Assembly: GCF_933775445.1 (NCBI RefSeq)
Contig: NC_065878.1
Span: 7,462,001 to 7,526,000, forward strand
Direction: 5' to 3'
DNA: 64,000 nucleotides
Source of the DNA: Argentina anserina
Lineage: Eukaryota; Streptophyta; Magnoliopsida; Rosales; Rosaceae
The notes under the pieces were generated by a model, which made no database searches, was not told the DNA's origin, and worked only from the letters and a program-made list of their open reading frames with translations. This document shows, piece after piece, positions 34,253 through 46,425 of the stretch (position 1 is its first letter; each line of letters starts with the position of its first letter). The position numbers and the translations under genes are program-made.

Positions 34253-34983
34253 GACATTACTTCGTCTCTCGACCGTATTAACTTTATAGATATTCTAGTA
34301 CACCAAGTCATGAGATTGTGCCTAATGGTTAAATTTTTTGATAAAATTGAAATTTTACAGACTTAATGTCATAAATTAATTGTTGTCCTATGATGGATCT
34401 CTCTTCAAGATCATGCATGAGCAATTGAGCATCAATGAATAACTATTGAAATACTTGCTATTCATATGTAGAAATAACAAGCAACAAATTTGCCAAGACA
34501 TATGGTAGGATGTTACAAATTCATCTTGCATATATAGACATATAATCATCAATCATTTTGTTTGCATAATAACATTACGGTGTGTATAATCCACTCAACC
34601 ACTCAATTATCGACTATGATTATATGTCTAGATCATGTAGATATTGACACTAATAAGATTCAATCTTTAAGAAAAAGAATGAAAGTAATTTCCTTAAAAA
34701 ATAATTATTAATTACCTTATATGTATGTCGTTTAACTAATTAGCAATTAATTGTACAAAAAATTAATCACTTATATATTTAATTTATAAGGAGGGTATAA
34801 GTGGAATTTTGGTAAAAATAATAAGTAAAAAAATGTAACGGATGTGTATTAATAATTTTTTGATGGAGTGTAATTAAAATTTCTCTTAAAATAAAATAAA
34901 ATAAATAATTAGTAAATAAAATAGTATTGAGCACAATACCGTTACCAACCTGACATTATAGCCTTTTTTCACATCTTATATCC
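34253..34983. other. AT-rich spacer
   Basis: No coding or structural signal seen. Confidence 0.5.
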
Positions 34984-36490
34984 TAATTAAGGTCTTAGTT
35001 CTAAGGAGGAAGGAGGTATGGGTTTTATATCCATAATTTGGCTTGTTGGCTAAGCAGGTTTGGTGGTTGGTTAAGCACCCTACTTCTCTGGTTGGTAGAA
35101 TTTATAAAGCTCGTTATTTTTCAAACTCTAATTTCTGGAATGTTCCGGCCCTAGTTCGTCCTTCTGCTTGTTGGAAAGGTATTTTTGAGGCTATGGGTTT
35201 GTTGGTTAATGGTACTGGTTGGCAGATTGGTTCTAGGGAGCAAGTGCATGCTTGGAACTCTCCTTGGATACCACAGCCTAGAGATTTTCGGCCGGTAGCA
35301 CAGTTGAGTGGGCGATGCAGTCAAGTCAGTGAGTTTATTACATCGGATAGGCAGTGGGATATAGTTTTGTTGGCTGAGCATTTATGTCTTGATGATGTGG
35401 AGGTGATTTTGTCGATTTCTCTTAGCTTGAGGGTCACATAGGACTGATTGATTTGGTATTATGATGCCAAATGGCATTTTTCTACAAAGTCACCATATCA
35501 ACTGGCTATGCAGTTACTGCATGGGGACATTGCCCTGTCTAGTGGGGAAAGGCAGGTGAGTTTCTAGAAGCATATATGGTTTTCTCCGATTCTCGGGAAT
35601 ATCAAGGTTCATGTTTGGCGTATTTGTTCCTCCATTCTTCCTACTTTAGCTGCTTTACGATCTAAGAGGGTATTTGTTGGTGATGGGTGTCTCTTCTGTA
35701 ATGCGGAAGAGGAGATTGTGGAGCACATGCGTCGGGATTGCTGCTTTACTAGAGACTTAATACTCATGTTTCCAGAATTATCTGGTACTCTTCAGTATGA
35801 TTATTCTGTTTCTATTTTCATGATGGATTGACTTTCAGTTTGTCGGGATATATTATCTGGAGAGGACTTTGCTTTGTTACTTATTGTGTTATGGTCGCTC
35901 TGGAAAGAACGTAATCAATGGTTATGGAAGGATAAGAGGTCCAACATTGGCCAGGTTTATTACAGGGTTCGATCTTATACTACTGTTTTGAAATCTGTTA
36001 GGAACTCTCATACTAGACAGGTGTGGGTTAGATTACCTTGGGTCCCTCCTCTTGTGGGATGGCTTAAGGCTAATTTGGATGGTGCTTTGATGTTGCTAGT
36101 AAGCAGGGAGGCTTGGGTGCAGTGATCATGGATTCTTCAGGTGCTATTGTGGGAGGTTTGAGTGCTCGTATTGATTATGTGCAGTCTCTGGCTCTGGTGG
36201 AGGCGTTCGCAAACAGGTTGGTCAGTTCTTTTGCGATAGAAAAGGGTTTAGCCCCTATTGTTTTTGAGTCTGATTGTCTTGAGTTGGTTAAAGCAACAAC
36301 TGTTCTGGATGGAGATGATTCTGATTTTGGTAAGATAGTGGGAGATATTCAAGTTTCATCTAATCTTGTTGCCCACAAAATGGCCAAACTAGTTCTTAGT
36401 ACTGGTCTAAGTTATGCTTGGTATGGAGCGAATCCTCCATATGGAGGCTCTCCTACGGTCTATCTGTCTTCATTAGTTGTTCTTAATATA
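34984..36490 (+). pseudogene. LINE ORF2 C-terminal remains (RT tail, zf-RVT, RNase H-like)
   Basis: 34990-35440 matches the region after the RT domain of plant L1-type LINEs (GGMGF, LAKQVWWLVKHPTSLVGRIY, GTGWQIGSREQVHAW). 35590-35760 carries the zinc-binding zf-RVT segment (IKVHVWRI, CLFCNAEEEIVEH). 36040-36430 is an RNase H-like domain (WLKANLDGA, GAVIMDSSGAIVGGL, FESDCLELVKA). Several stops (about 35440, 35565, 35830) and a frameshift near 36095 break it. The upstream RT palm domain and the endonuclease are absent, as expected for a 5'-truncated insertion. Confidence 0.8.
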
Positions 36491-36647
36491 ATCGTTATGG
36501 GGTTTTTTTTTTTTAAGTTCTTAGTTCTTGGTCTGTACTATTGTCACCACAATTTGAGTAGAGAAAATAGCAAGGTAAATAAAATGAAATTATGAAAGTG
36601 ATATACTAATATAGAATTGAAGAGGAGGCCGCAATAAATTTTGAATA

Positions 36648-37112
36648 GGGTGCAGTTATTGTCACCCTACGGTTTGCTACGTTCACCCTATATCAAAAAA
36701 TATTCCCATTACATGCAAAACCTCTAGATCAATCACTAATATATTGATTCTTATCTATATATGCTTATTGTTCCCTTAATCAATTACGAATATCAACTTG
36801 ATTGTCTGGTATTTCAATATGATCGATCTCTAGCTAATTAAGCCTCAAATTTAATAATATTAATTAATTTTTTATGGCAATATATAATTTGGGAAAATTT
36901 ATAACACTGATTCTAATGCCAAATCTCGAGTTTTGAAAACCTAATACAATATATTGAAAAGATTTGATTGTTGATCATTAGATATGTAAGATTGCAGGTA
37001 GAAATGATTTTTCTTTTTAATTTCAAATTGTTTAAGGGTAAAATTGGAAAATACAGTGTAAAAATAAAATGCAAGGTGTACTATAGACAGTAGGGTGACA
37101 ATAGTCACACCC
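36648..37112. mobile_element. Mutator-type MITE (465 bp)
   Basis: GGGTGCAGTTATTGTCACCC at 36648 is mirrored by GGGTGACAATAGTCACACCC ending at 37112. Flanks TTTTGAATA (36639-36647) and ATTTGAATA (37113-37121) agree in 8 of 9 positions, the 9-bp duplication typical of Mutator-like elements. Confidence 0.75.
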
Positions 37113-37149
37113 ATTTGAATATAGAACATAATATATGACAAAGTGAAAG

Positions 37150-38146
37150 AAAAATGAGATGAAGATTTTCTTTAAAAAAATATATAATATTGCTTATATG
37201 TTTTTCTAAGGGAGATAAAAAAAATGTGTTGCCTCCGAGAGACTCGGAGCAGCCTGTTTGAGAAACCTAGGGTTTCTGTTTGGCGGTTGTGTTCAATTCT
37301 GGGCGTTGAACATGTCTATGTGGTGGCTGTCGATTGGCTATTGTAAGGCGGAGATTGTGGATGGATGTTGCACGGCGGCAATGTTGGGAGGACTCCTGAC
37401 GTTGATTGTTTTGGTGGTGAGAGACTCTGGCCAGGAGGTTTGAGATATGGTTGTAGCTAATCTGATTCCTTGGTCGGGGCTCGATTCCTTACGGCGATTT
37501 CACTGGTGGGATTTCCATCCCAAGCTTTGAAGGTTCAGATATGTGATGTCGACGATCTAATACCGATGATCTGCTCTTTAGGAGGTGTGGGGTTCAGACC
37601 AAGGTGTTGTTCAGTCTCTAGTTGCGGTAGTCTCTTACTATAACGTTTGAGGGAATTTTCTTGTTGAAGGAGACGACGTGGTCTCAGGGCTACGTTGGGA
37701 GGAATGGGTCGCGTTGAATCTCGCGGCTATGACAAAGAAGATGGGCCTCTCTGAGTTGGGTTTGGTCTTGGGACTTTGGGGAGTTTGGGCTATGGTCTGG
37801 ACTTGGCCTTGGTGCCGTTAATGGGTGGCCTATTCAAGGCCCCGATTCGGGTAGATGTTTTTGCTAATGAAGACCCTTTTAAGGGAAATCACACGACATA
37901 GATGTTTGTTTATGTCTATTATATGTTATTTAGTTGTAAACTAGGCGTTCTTGCTTAGTTCCATGCTTGAATAAGTTAAGCATGATTTTGTTAAATGAAT
38001 AATCGTATGCTATGTATTATTTTGAGTGTTTCTCACAGCTTTTATCTATTTGTAGATGGTAGTAGCGCGGTATGTAATTGCTATTCTGGCATTTGATTTC
38101 ATTTTTATAAAAACTATGTGGTTTCCTTCAAAAGAAAAAAAGTGAA
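37150..38146 (+). mobile_element. probable 5'-truncated non-LTR retrotransposon tail
   Basis: A GC-richer block with short frames ends in TGTGGTTTCCTTCAAAAGAA and an A-rich tail at 38130-38142. AAAGTGAAA occurs on both sides (37140-37148 and 38139-38147), which could be the target duplication but is low in complexity. The text resembles 3' UTRs of plant LINEs; no ORF2 domain is visible. Confidence 0.4.
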
Positions 38147-40399
38147 ATAGTTGGGTTGTTATACTTTCTTTTGAGAAATGTAACACTAGATAGAATCAAA
38201 GATTACAAACCAAGGATACAATCCTTTATTTTTTATGGGAGTTGGGTGGAGTACATAAAATCCCTATACTCATCCCTACGTAAAAACCAATGATTATAGT
38301 GGACAAAAACCTATCGAATTCAATTGTAACCTAATCCATTTCAGAAGCATTTAATACCTCCTCACGGTCAAAGAAAACTATTGACATATGATTATTGGGT
38401 GAACAAAGAAAACTATGGGGTGGCAGTAGATGCTTATATATGTTTAAATATGATTAATTTAATAGATTAAACTTCATAAGAGATGAGTCATTAAGAACAT
38501 CTCCAACGAAAACTGTCAAACAAATAGCTTGGAGGCTCAAAGGGAAGAATTGGCTTTGCCAAGCTGCTCCAACGATAATGTCAAATCTGGCTTAGGTGGA
38601 TTGACGTGAATTTAAAATGAGTTCCCATACTGTCAAATTTGACAAGGCTCATAACAATGTCAATTTTTTTTATCTCCTTCTTCCTAGTTTTTCTCTTCGC
38701 GTCTTCCCCCCAATTTCCTTCTCTTCTCTCTCTTCCTTCTTCACCCAGACCAGAATCTTGCATCCCAGACCATAATCATTCATGGTAGACTTACAGGTGG
38801 TCGATTCCGATAGATTTCGGTGTTGGAAAAGCTTGAATGGGCAAAGGAGCAACTCGATTTGCAGAAGTTGAGATTGTCGGATACTTGATTTGGAAGATCT
38901 AAGTGATAAGAGCACAAAGTCTGACGTTCTTAATGAATATATGTCATATTCTTTACTCTTTGTTACTTCTTATTTCGTGTGTTTTAGTTTTTTTTGTATG
39001 AATAAGTGTTTAGGAAGAGCTTAATTCGAATATGAGTGAATTTATGATGAACACGTGCTAAGTGTCTAAAATCCATATTGAGCTATGATTCCTTACTCGA
39101 CTAGGATTCTACCTTCCTTTGTTTGTTTTTTTTTTCTATTTCTAACTTTCTTATTCTTTTCAGGAAAGATAAATCATATATGAACTAGGAGAAGATGAGT
39201 CATGAGTCGAAGAAGGATTGATGTCGTGCAACCCATCTAGTGTCTCCCATTCAGATTTCATTTTCCATTTAGAGTTGGAGTTGGATTTCAATAATCAAGT
39301 CCATATCAAATAAGATTTCAACTTACATATCTGATTATATCTCTTAAGGGCACAACATAGAGGCTGTTTTGTATTCCTATATATACCTCACGGCATGGAT
39401 AGAATTTGATCATCAAAGTTCTGCCTAAACACATCCTCAAGACCAAGAACCCTAGAATCCGAAAATCAGCCATCCTTCACATCCTTATGATCCAAAGTTT
39501 GAAGCCTAAGATATCCATTCTCTTGAAGATCTCATGCTACCTTTGTGTGATACCTTGGAGGATAATTCAATGTGTAACTCTATGATTTTCATGTTTAGAT
39601 TTCAGAATTCTATGTTTTTATTCTTTGATGGTTTCTGTTTAGGTTTTGTTAAAATTTATTTTGATCTTATCTATGAGATTGTTCTTGACTTTCGAGTTAT
39701 GTAATGAATAAAGGTTTCGATTTCTATTCAATGATTTTAGGTTTTCTTGCCGTGTGTTTCCGTTCAAATACTTAGATAATTTTCAGTGTGTTCTTATATT
39801 GCATGTGTGATTGATACTTGGAGTTGAGAATTGCATATGTTAATTAACCAAAGATACAAACGGTTATGATGCTCGAAGTTGATTAATCGTTTTGTTTCTT
39901 TGTTATCTTCACTGATTATTTGCTTAGATTGTTATGTATGCTTAGAACTTAGCATGATTATCTAGGTTTCGATTTAGACTTGTACTATGAACACATTAAC
40001 TTCTTATGTTACTCGGAGTTGCATGTTAGGGTTAGTGTGTTAGATTTCTAGTAAGGCTCAGAGCTAAGCTTGAATGTGTTAAGTGTCAATATGATAGGAT
40101 AGCCTATAAGGACCCTAATTGCATGATCAATTCTAAGTTGTTAAAGAAACCTACGACAAACTTGAATGAGATTGGACCTTTGTGTAAAGTTTAGATGTCA
40201 GCTTTCTAGGCTTCAGTTGGGGTTGAGTTTAAAGACTATTCCTTCTCCTTTCGTGCAGAGGTAAGGACACCACCTTTTCACGCTGTAGAAACGGGTTCAA
40301 CTTTGGAATCAACTTCTGCCTAACTCATCGGGAGAAAAGGGAGGATGCTCACTCTCGGGCTTCCATGAGTGGCGCCTCGACTGTATAAATTCATATATT
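38147..40399. other. spacer with unassigned repeats
   Basis: 38495-38650 contains ACATCTCCAACG and tgtcaaatttgac words like those near 16760-17040, so it is probably a decayed MITE. 38940-40390 holds a transcribed-looking, moderately AT-rich stretch with no open frame of note; I cannot assign it. Confidence 0.4.
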
Positions 40400-40406
40400 T
40401 CACACA

Positions 40407-41378
40407 AGAGTATTTTTCACCAACAGTCCCTCAACTATGGTGTACCTACCAATGTGATACCTCAACTCTTAATCGTACCAATGTGATACCCAGACTCTAG
40501 TATTGCTATCATTGAAGTACTTCCGTCAGTTTTTTTTCAACTTTTCCGTCATCTTGGTGACGTGGCAAGTACGTGAGGCCCACAAAGAGGGTTAAAAGAC
40601 AAAATTAACCCCATCTGAGAGAAATAATATTTTTCCGGCCCTTTACATTGAGAAAGACACCCAACAATTCCAATTTTGGCGCCAATTTTCCCTCCATACT
40701 CCTTAATTTGTGTCTCTTATCTAAACTAAAGAACTATCGCCAACCAGTCGACCACAATCTGATAAAACATAGATCAATCTCATTTTCTATTTTTACCCTA
40801 GCACTTGTTAAACTAACAGAAAAAATATAGAAATTTATATAGAACATCTCATTTCCACAATCTCATAAGAATATATAAACACATAACTTAACGAAATTCA
40901 AATACATGTGTTAACTTAACGAGATTGTGGAAATGAGATGTTCTATATAAATTTCTATATTTATTCTGTTAGTTTAACAAGTGCTAGGGTAAAAATAGAA
41001 AATGAGATTGATCTAGGTTTTATCAGATTGTGGTCGACTGGTTGGCGGTAGTTCTTTAGTTTAGATAAGAGACACAAATTAAGGAGTATGGAGGGAAAAT
41101 TGGCGCCAAAATTGGAATTGTTGGGTGTCTTTCTCAAGGTAAAGGGCCGGAAAAATATTGTTTCTCTCAGATGAGGTTAATTTTGTCTTTTAACCCTCTT
41201 TGTAGGCCTCACGTACTTGCCACGTCACCAAGATGATGGAGAAGTTGAAAAAAAACTGACGGAAGTACTTCAATGATAGCAATACTAGAGTCTGGGTATC
41301 ACATTGGTACGATTAAGAGTTGAGGTATCACATTGGTAGGTACACCATAATTAAGGGACTGTTGGTGAAAAATACTCT
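40407..41378. mobile_element. 972-bp foldback element, near-perfect palindrome
   Basis: Left arm 40407 to about 40867 and right arm about 40919-41378 are inverted copies differing at few positions, joined by a loop of about 50 bases. Termini are AGAGTATTTTTCACC and GGTGAAAAATACTCT. TCACACA flanks both sides (40400-40406 and 41379-41385), a 7-bp direct repeat consistent with a transposon of hAT or Mutator affinity. There is no coding capacity. Confidence 0.85.
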
Positions 41379-41762
41379 TCACACAATTCTTCTGGTCATG
41401 TCTTTTCCTGTAAATTTTCCATATTCCCATATGCAATGATGGAGATGATCCATCATTCTAGATCGGAAGGCTGTAATAGTTGGAGCTCTTATGTTTTTGA
41501 CCTAGGGTATTATCTCATTCTTATACGACCTCCTATTATTGTCATATTGAGTCATATTTTGCTTCTATAGTTAATGTCCAAGGCTTTGGTTCTTTTTCTG
41601 TTTCGTTTTTCAATAAAGGTGTGTGAGCTTGGGTCTTCTCCAACCAACAGAAAAAATATCTAGGCTTTATTTGTCTATTCAGAATATGTGGTAGATGATT
41701 TGGCAAAAATTATGTGGATTTGTTATCCAAATATAGTATGATTTATTTTCTTTGTTCTTATT

Positions 41763-41865
41763 ATGTTTCTTCTCCAGATATCTGTTGCTGATTTTGATCT
41801 GCTCAAAAGTGATTCAGAAAGACGAGTTGCGTTCAAAAATTGTTCAATCACCCGAAAAACTGCAG
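41763..41865 (+). CDS. possible upstream exon of the coiled-coil gene
   Basis: From an AG acceptor at 41776-41777 (or an ATG at 41763) the frame reads ISVADFDLLKSDSERRVAF up to TARKTAG-like KTAG and a GTACT donor at 41866. It looks exonic by composition and splice signals. Its link to the exons beginning at 43416 is unproven. A further candidate exon lies at about 42157-42290, but its phase does not fit cleanly. Confidence 0.4.
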
Positions 41866-43415
41866 GTACTTTCCCTTTGATATGGTCTATAGTATTTTGC
41901 TTCTTGAATAACAGTATATTTCTGTTGATTTGCATCCCCACACCAAGTGTTGTAGTTAATAGTTCGTAAGTTTAGTGCTATCATGTTTTAGAAACCTGTA
42001 AAGATCTTTTACCTGGTACTGAGTACTAAACATGATAGGAGATGTGTGAATTTTTACCATGGTCTAGGTAGGTTGATGGAGATTTTGGATTAGTGGCTCA
42101 TCTCTTTTTTTGTTTCTTTTTTACTTTTCTACCATCTTCAAATATAATGTAAATAGGAAAGGGAAATCATTTCCACATAGAAGTGACATCGTTGCTGTTA
42201 ACATGTTTGGAAGTGTGCCAGGCTCTAGTGGAAGAGATGAGCCCACAGCTGGAGGCCTTAAAACTTTTGACATTTTGCTACGTTTTCGATTTGACTTGAG
42301 AGACAAGCATATATGTATCTTTGAATATAACATGATTTTCCAAATCTAGTATCGTGTTTCAATATGGTGCTTATGATATTAGATGCTGGTCAGTGCGCAG
42401 CTAGATGACCTGATTAGTTTGTGACTCTTTTGCACCACAAATATCTTGCAACATTTTTATATGGGAAAATATAATCCATTTTCTCGCTAGAGGTGTGATA
42501 AAGAAATAAATGTGTATTAAAGGAAGTAAGCAGTGTTTACAGTATATCTCATGTAAAAATTTGTAGCCTTGGCATACAATTTACAATGTCATAGGCTTCA
42601 ATCTCCACCTAGACCCAATTAGTTTCTGGTGGTGCTCTAACTACTTAATGGTGTCAGAGCACTTACATATTATTCTTAGTGCTCACATGTGCTTAGCACC
42701 ACTCAGTCTTCATGGGTTTGGCTTTAGTCAGTGCACATCTGAAGGGCATGAGAAGCCGTGCCTTTACGGCCTGGGCCTCTCCTCCTGTATTAATTGGTTT
42801 TGGGTTAGCTGCTCATAAGGCTTTATAGTACTGACTCTCCAAGTTTCCTTTAATAAAATTCGAGTCCCCAAGGCCCAACAGATGCATCCATGAGAAGTTG
42901 TGAGCTTTGAAAGATTCTGATCTTCCTTAATAATTAATTGACATATTTTAATCATGGTGCTTGTGTAGATGTTGACGTGTAGTAGATATGAGTACTTCAT
43001 TATTAATTGACTGGTATTGCCAGTAGTCCTTCTTGTTCCTTGTAAAAGCTTGTTGGAGTGAACACTAATTATGAAGCTGCAAATCTGGAGTCTTAATTTT
43101 GTACAAAGAAACCACAGTTGGGACTTCTGATTACTAATTGTGGATTCTGCAACGCCGTATGGAAGACTAGATTATAACTCTACTGATATCTGGTTTTACT
43201 CCCTACAATGTGCCTTCAGGCTACTGCAAATGTCCCTCATAATCAATCTCTATACGCCCTGTCACTTGGGACATTTCTGAAGTACCTATTATATATAAAC
43301 AGAATTTATATTTCGTTAAGTTATTTGTATAATGTCTATATCTCATCTTAGTTGTTTCATTACTGCTTACCAGAAGCTCGGTCTAATTAACTAAACCATC
43401 TGTGTTTCCTTGAAG

Positions 43416-44950
43416 AGAGCTTTAGCAGAGAAGAAATTAATTAGAGAGCAGGCTTCGAAGGATGAAATGTTAGCCATGCAATCTTTGAAGGAGAAGACTG
43501 CTGTTGATGAGGTGTATGCGAAGGTAATCTGTTTTGATATTCAGTGTATTGTTGCCTCTGCATGCTGATCTTTTGTAAGTTGAGTTAATCATTCAAAAAG
43601 TATTCTACCTATAGATAGCTCGAGGTTAGAAGATGCTGTCTAGGCTTCCATAACCCGAACTGTATTAACTTATAAGTTAGTTGCTGGCAAAATTCATGGT
43701 TACAAATGGCTAAACTTGAGAGATTTTGACATAAAAGGCTAATACTTATGCTGCCCTAGAGTTTAACTGTCATGTCTTGCCTAAAAAAATGAATCTGTGG
43801 CATGAAGGGATTTTGAGTAATCATACTGTTGCATTCTTTTATGATGATAGCTGGACTGAGAAAGATGAATATATCTGCCTTCATTTATCCTCAAATATCA
43901 CGAGACATTGGGCCATTGATCAGCATATATATACTTGTAAAAAGAAAAACATAGTTGCACACTTATATCTTCATCTTGGCATAAATTCATTAGATATCCC
44001 TTGCTTGTTTGATAAAGAGTTCAATGTTATGTACTATTGATCAATTTTCTGTGCATATTCTTAGGTTTCCAAAAAATTGGCAAAGTACTTGGCCCAGATG
44101 CATGCTATACAAGAACAGGTATGCTTTTTAGTTTTGTACTTAATTGTTATGCATATTTGAAGTGCTTGTAGTGGTGTTAAAATTAATGCATATGATAGGC
44201 GCAGTTTTTCTGCTTAATGCTTAATTTCATATAGTGTTGAAGGCTTTTTACTGTTTTTGATTGTTATTGCGGTTGGTGTGTTCATGGCTTAAATGTGTAG
44301 TTCATAATACTCTTCACTTTTGAATTCTTAAGGTCAATACTGCTAAATCTACTAGCAAAGACTACAAGGCTGAAAAAGATAAAATAAGTTGTGACAAAGT
44401 CCTAAGCAAGGTTCTCCAGGATGAACTACTGAAACAGCAAGCAAAATGTAATTTTTAATATTCATTTATGTTCCTTTCTTTTCTGATCTCGATGATAGAT
44501 TAAACTTAGGGTAAATGTATAATGGTTTGGAGTTTAGAGCAATCTTTCTCTTTCCGCAGTGAAAGAATTGCATGATTTGAAGAAGTTAGAAAAGGAACAG
44601 TCTCTCAAGTTTGAGGAGGTTAATAAAGAACTCGGTAATTTGAAGCTGGAGGTGGAAGGTAGGAGAAATGCTCTGGAAGCAAGGGAGAAGACTGTTGAAG
44701 CTGCATTAGCAGAGGTACCATGTATAATTTATGCTCATCTTTATCTCTAGTGGTTTTCTGTGTCATTTAGACGTCTCTGAAAGTCTCAATATAAAGTATT
44801 CAGTGATATATATTTTGATAACGTACACTGACATTTTTTCTCTTGAATTCATAGGCTGATATTATAACTGCAAAGACTGCATTAGTAAGAAAATCTGGGG
44901 CAGCTGATCAGCAACAATTGGCTCATGGAAGTGAGGATATTATTAATGAG
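43416..44950 (+). CDS. unidentified coiled-coil protein, five consecutive exons
   Basis: I do not recognise the family. Exons 43416-43523, 44065-44118, 44333-44447, 44560-44714 and 44855-44950 have GT/AG borders and agreeing phases (0, 0, 1, 0, 0). They give one continuous frame of 176 residues. The product is rich in Lys, Glu, Leu and Ala with heptad-like spacing (ALAEKKLIREQASKDEML, LKELHDLKKLEKEQSLKF, LEAREKTVEAALAEAD), indicating a long alpha-helical coiled coil. The last exon is Gln/Ser richer (AADQQQLAHGSEDIINE). The start and the end of the gene are not resolved; 45134-45556 may contain a terminal exon. No frameshift is visible, so the gene could be functional. Confidence 0.6.
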
Positions 44951-46425
44951 GTATGTATTTGGCCATTAGGGTCTTGTTTTCTTGCCTTGCTCAACTAGCT
45001 TAAAAGTTACTCTATAGTAATGAACGTAAAAACCTCCCTAATCTTTAACCACGAATTATCATAAGTTAAACCTGATATGTGTGCTTAGTGGTACCCTTCT
45101 TAAATCTTTGCTTGATCTTTCGCACCTTGGACATTGTGGACATTGTTCAATAGAAAATGTTTACATGTGGTGTACATGAATGGCTGCAGTTCCACAAATA
45201 CTTACATTCAATGGAAGTCCTGCATCAATGTTAATGGTGCATGGAGCTGGTTCTTCTGGATTTGTTGGCTGGTTTGGCCGCGGAAAGTATCTTCAATCTT
45301 CGCTTCAAGAGCCGAAAGCATCCTTGCCATATGCAGATATCTTGCTCTCGTTTTGTCCTTGTCACTGACTTCATCACTCAAATGTAAAAATAAAAATAAA
45401 TTGCAGCTTCAGTTTAGACAAGTAATGGTATATCGCTGTCAGATTTCGGTGGATCTAATTATTGAGAAAGACGCTCTTGTTTTGTTGAAGTGGTTGTTAT
45501 TGGTTTCCTTCCCTGAAAACCAGAACAACGTATTGGAAACATGGCTTGATATTTGAATGTCAACTCAACTTGGTAACTTACATTAGCAGACAGACATTTA
45601 TCAATAACGACATTGATTCCGGACATATTTCCCAATAATGGTATATATGTATCTAGGGACATGAAAGATCAAAGCTTATAATCGGTTCAAAAGACCTATT
45701 CACGTTCTAGCAAGTTCCAGAGTAATCGATTTGCACTTTTGCGTACCAACGCTGCCCCTAAAAGCTTCCCACATCTAAAAGCGACGGTCATGGAAATCAT
45801 TATTCCACACAAGTCTGCACCCTATCCAGAGATGTCACCGCTCATTTAAGACGGCATTGTGTCCCCAACTTTTTCCAAATGAAGGCACTGTCTGTAAACC
45901 CCCAGCGTCGGAGCAATCAGGATTTAACCGTCGCCATGGGGCACGATCTAGATTGGTTCTGTTGAGCCTTAGTGATTCCAAAAAAAGAGCAAGGCAAATT
46001 GACGGAAATGAACCCTGGCGGGTAGGTGAAGCAATGCAAGATACAAAAAGGCAAGAAGCCACCATTGGCCAAAGACAGAAACTTGGTGCATGGAGAGCGC
46101 AGCATGAAATACTTTTCCGACACTTCATTCTGTCACTGTAATGATACTTCCTGATAACAACCATGCAGAATCATTGGATTGGCTATAATACATTATAAAA
46201 CAGCTGATTCCCTTGTATAGTTTTAAGAATGTGACTCAGATTCTGTACAATAAAACATTCAAGCCCCATAAAGAATGATAACTAAACTAATCAAGGGGCG
46301 GCTACTCATCCTGGAATCTGATTTTATCAGCCATTACGTCCGCATTTTTACAACAGCCGGATCCAGGAATTATGGGTGATGCTTAACTTAATGTTTAATT
46401 ACAACAAAAACTTGATTCCAGACCA
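44951..46425. other. unassigned sequence between the coiled-coil gene and the PPR4 relic
   Basis: 45180-45365 is open on both strands; the minus frame (ARYLHMARMLSALEAKIED) looks protein-like but is unassigned. 45857-46141 is also open on the plus strand without a motif. The PPR4 3' UTR presumably lies in 46140-46425. Confidence 0.35.

Noticed and set aside
40648..40830. 60-codon plus-strand frame
   Set aside because: Sits in one arm of the palindrome, so it is not evolving as protein.
45835..46164. Opposed 90-110 codon frames on both strands
   Set aside because: Neither shows a motif or splice context; probably PPR4 3' flank. Kept only as unassigned sequence.
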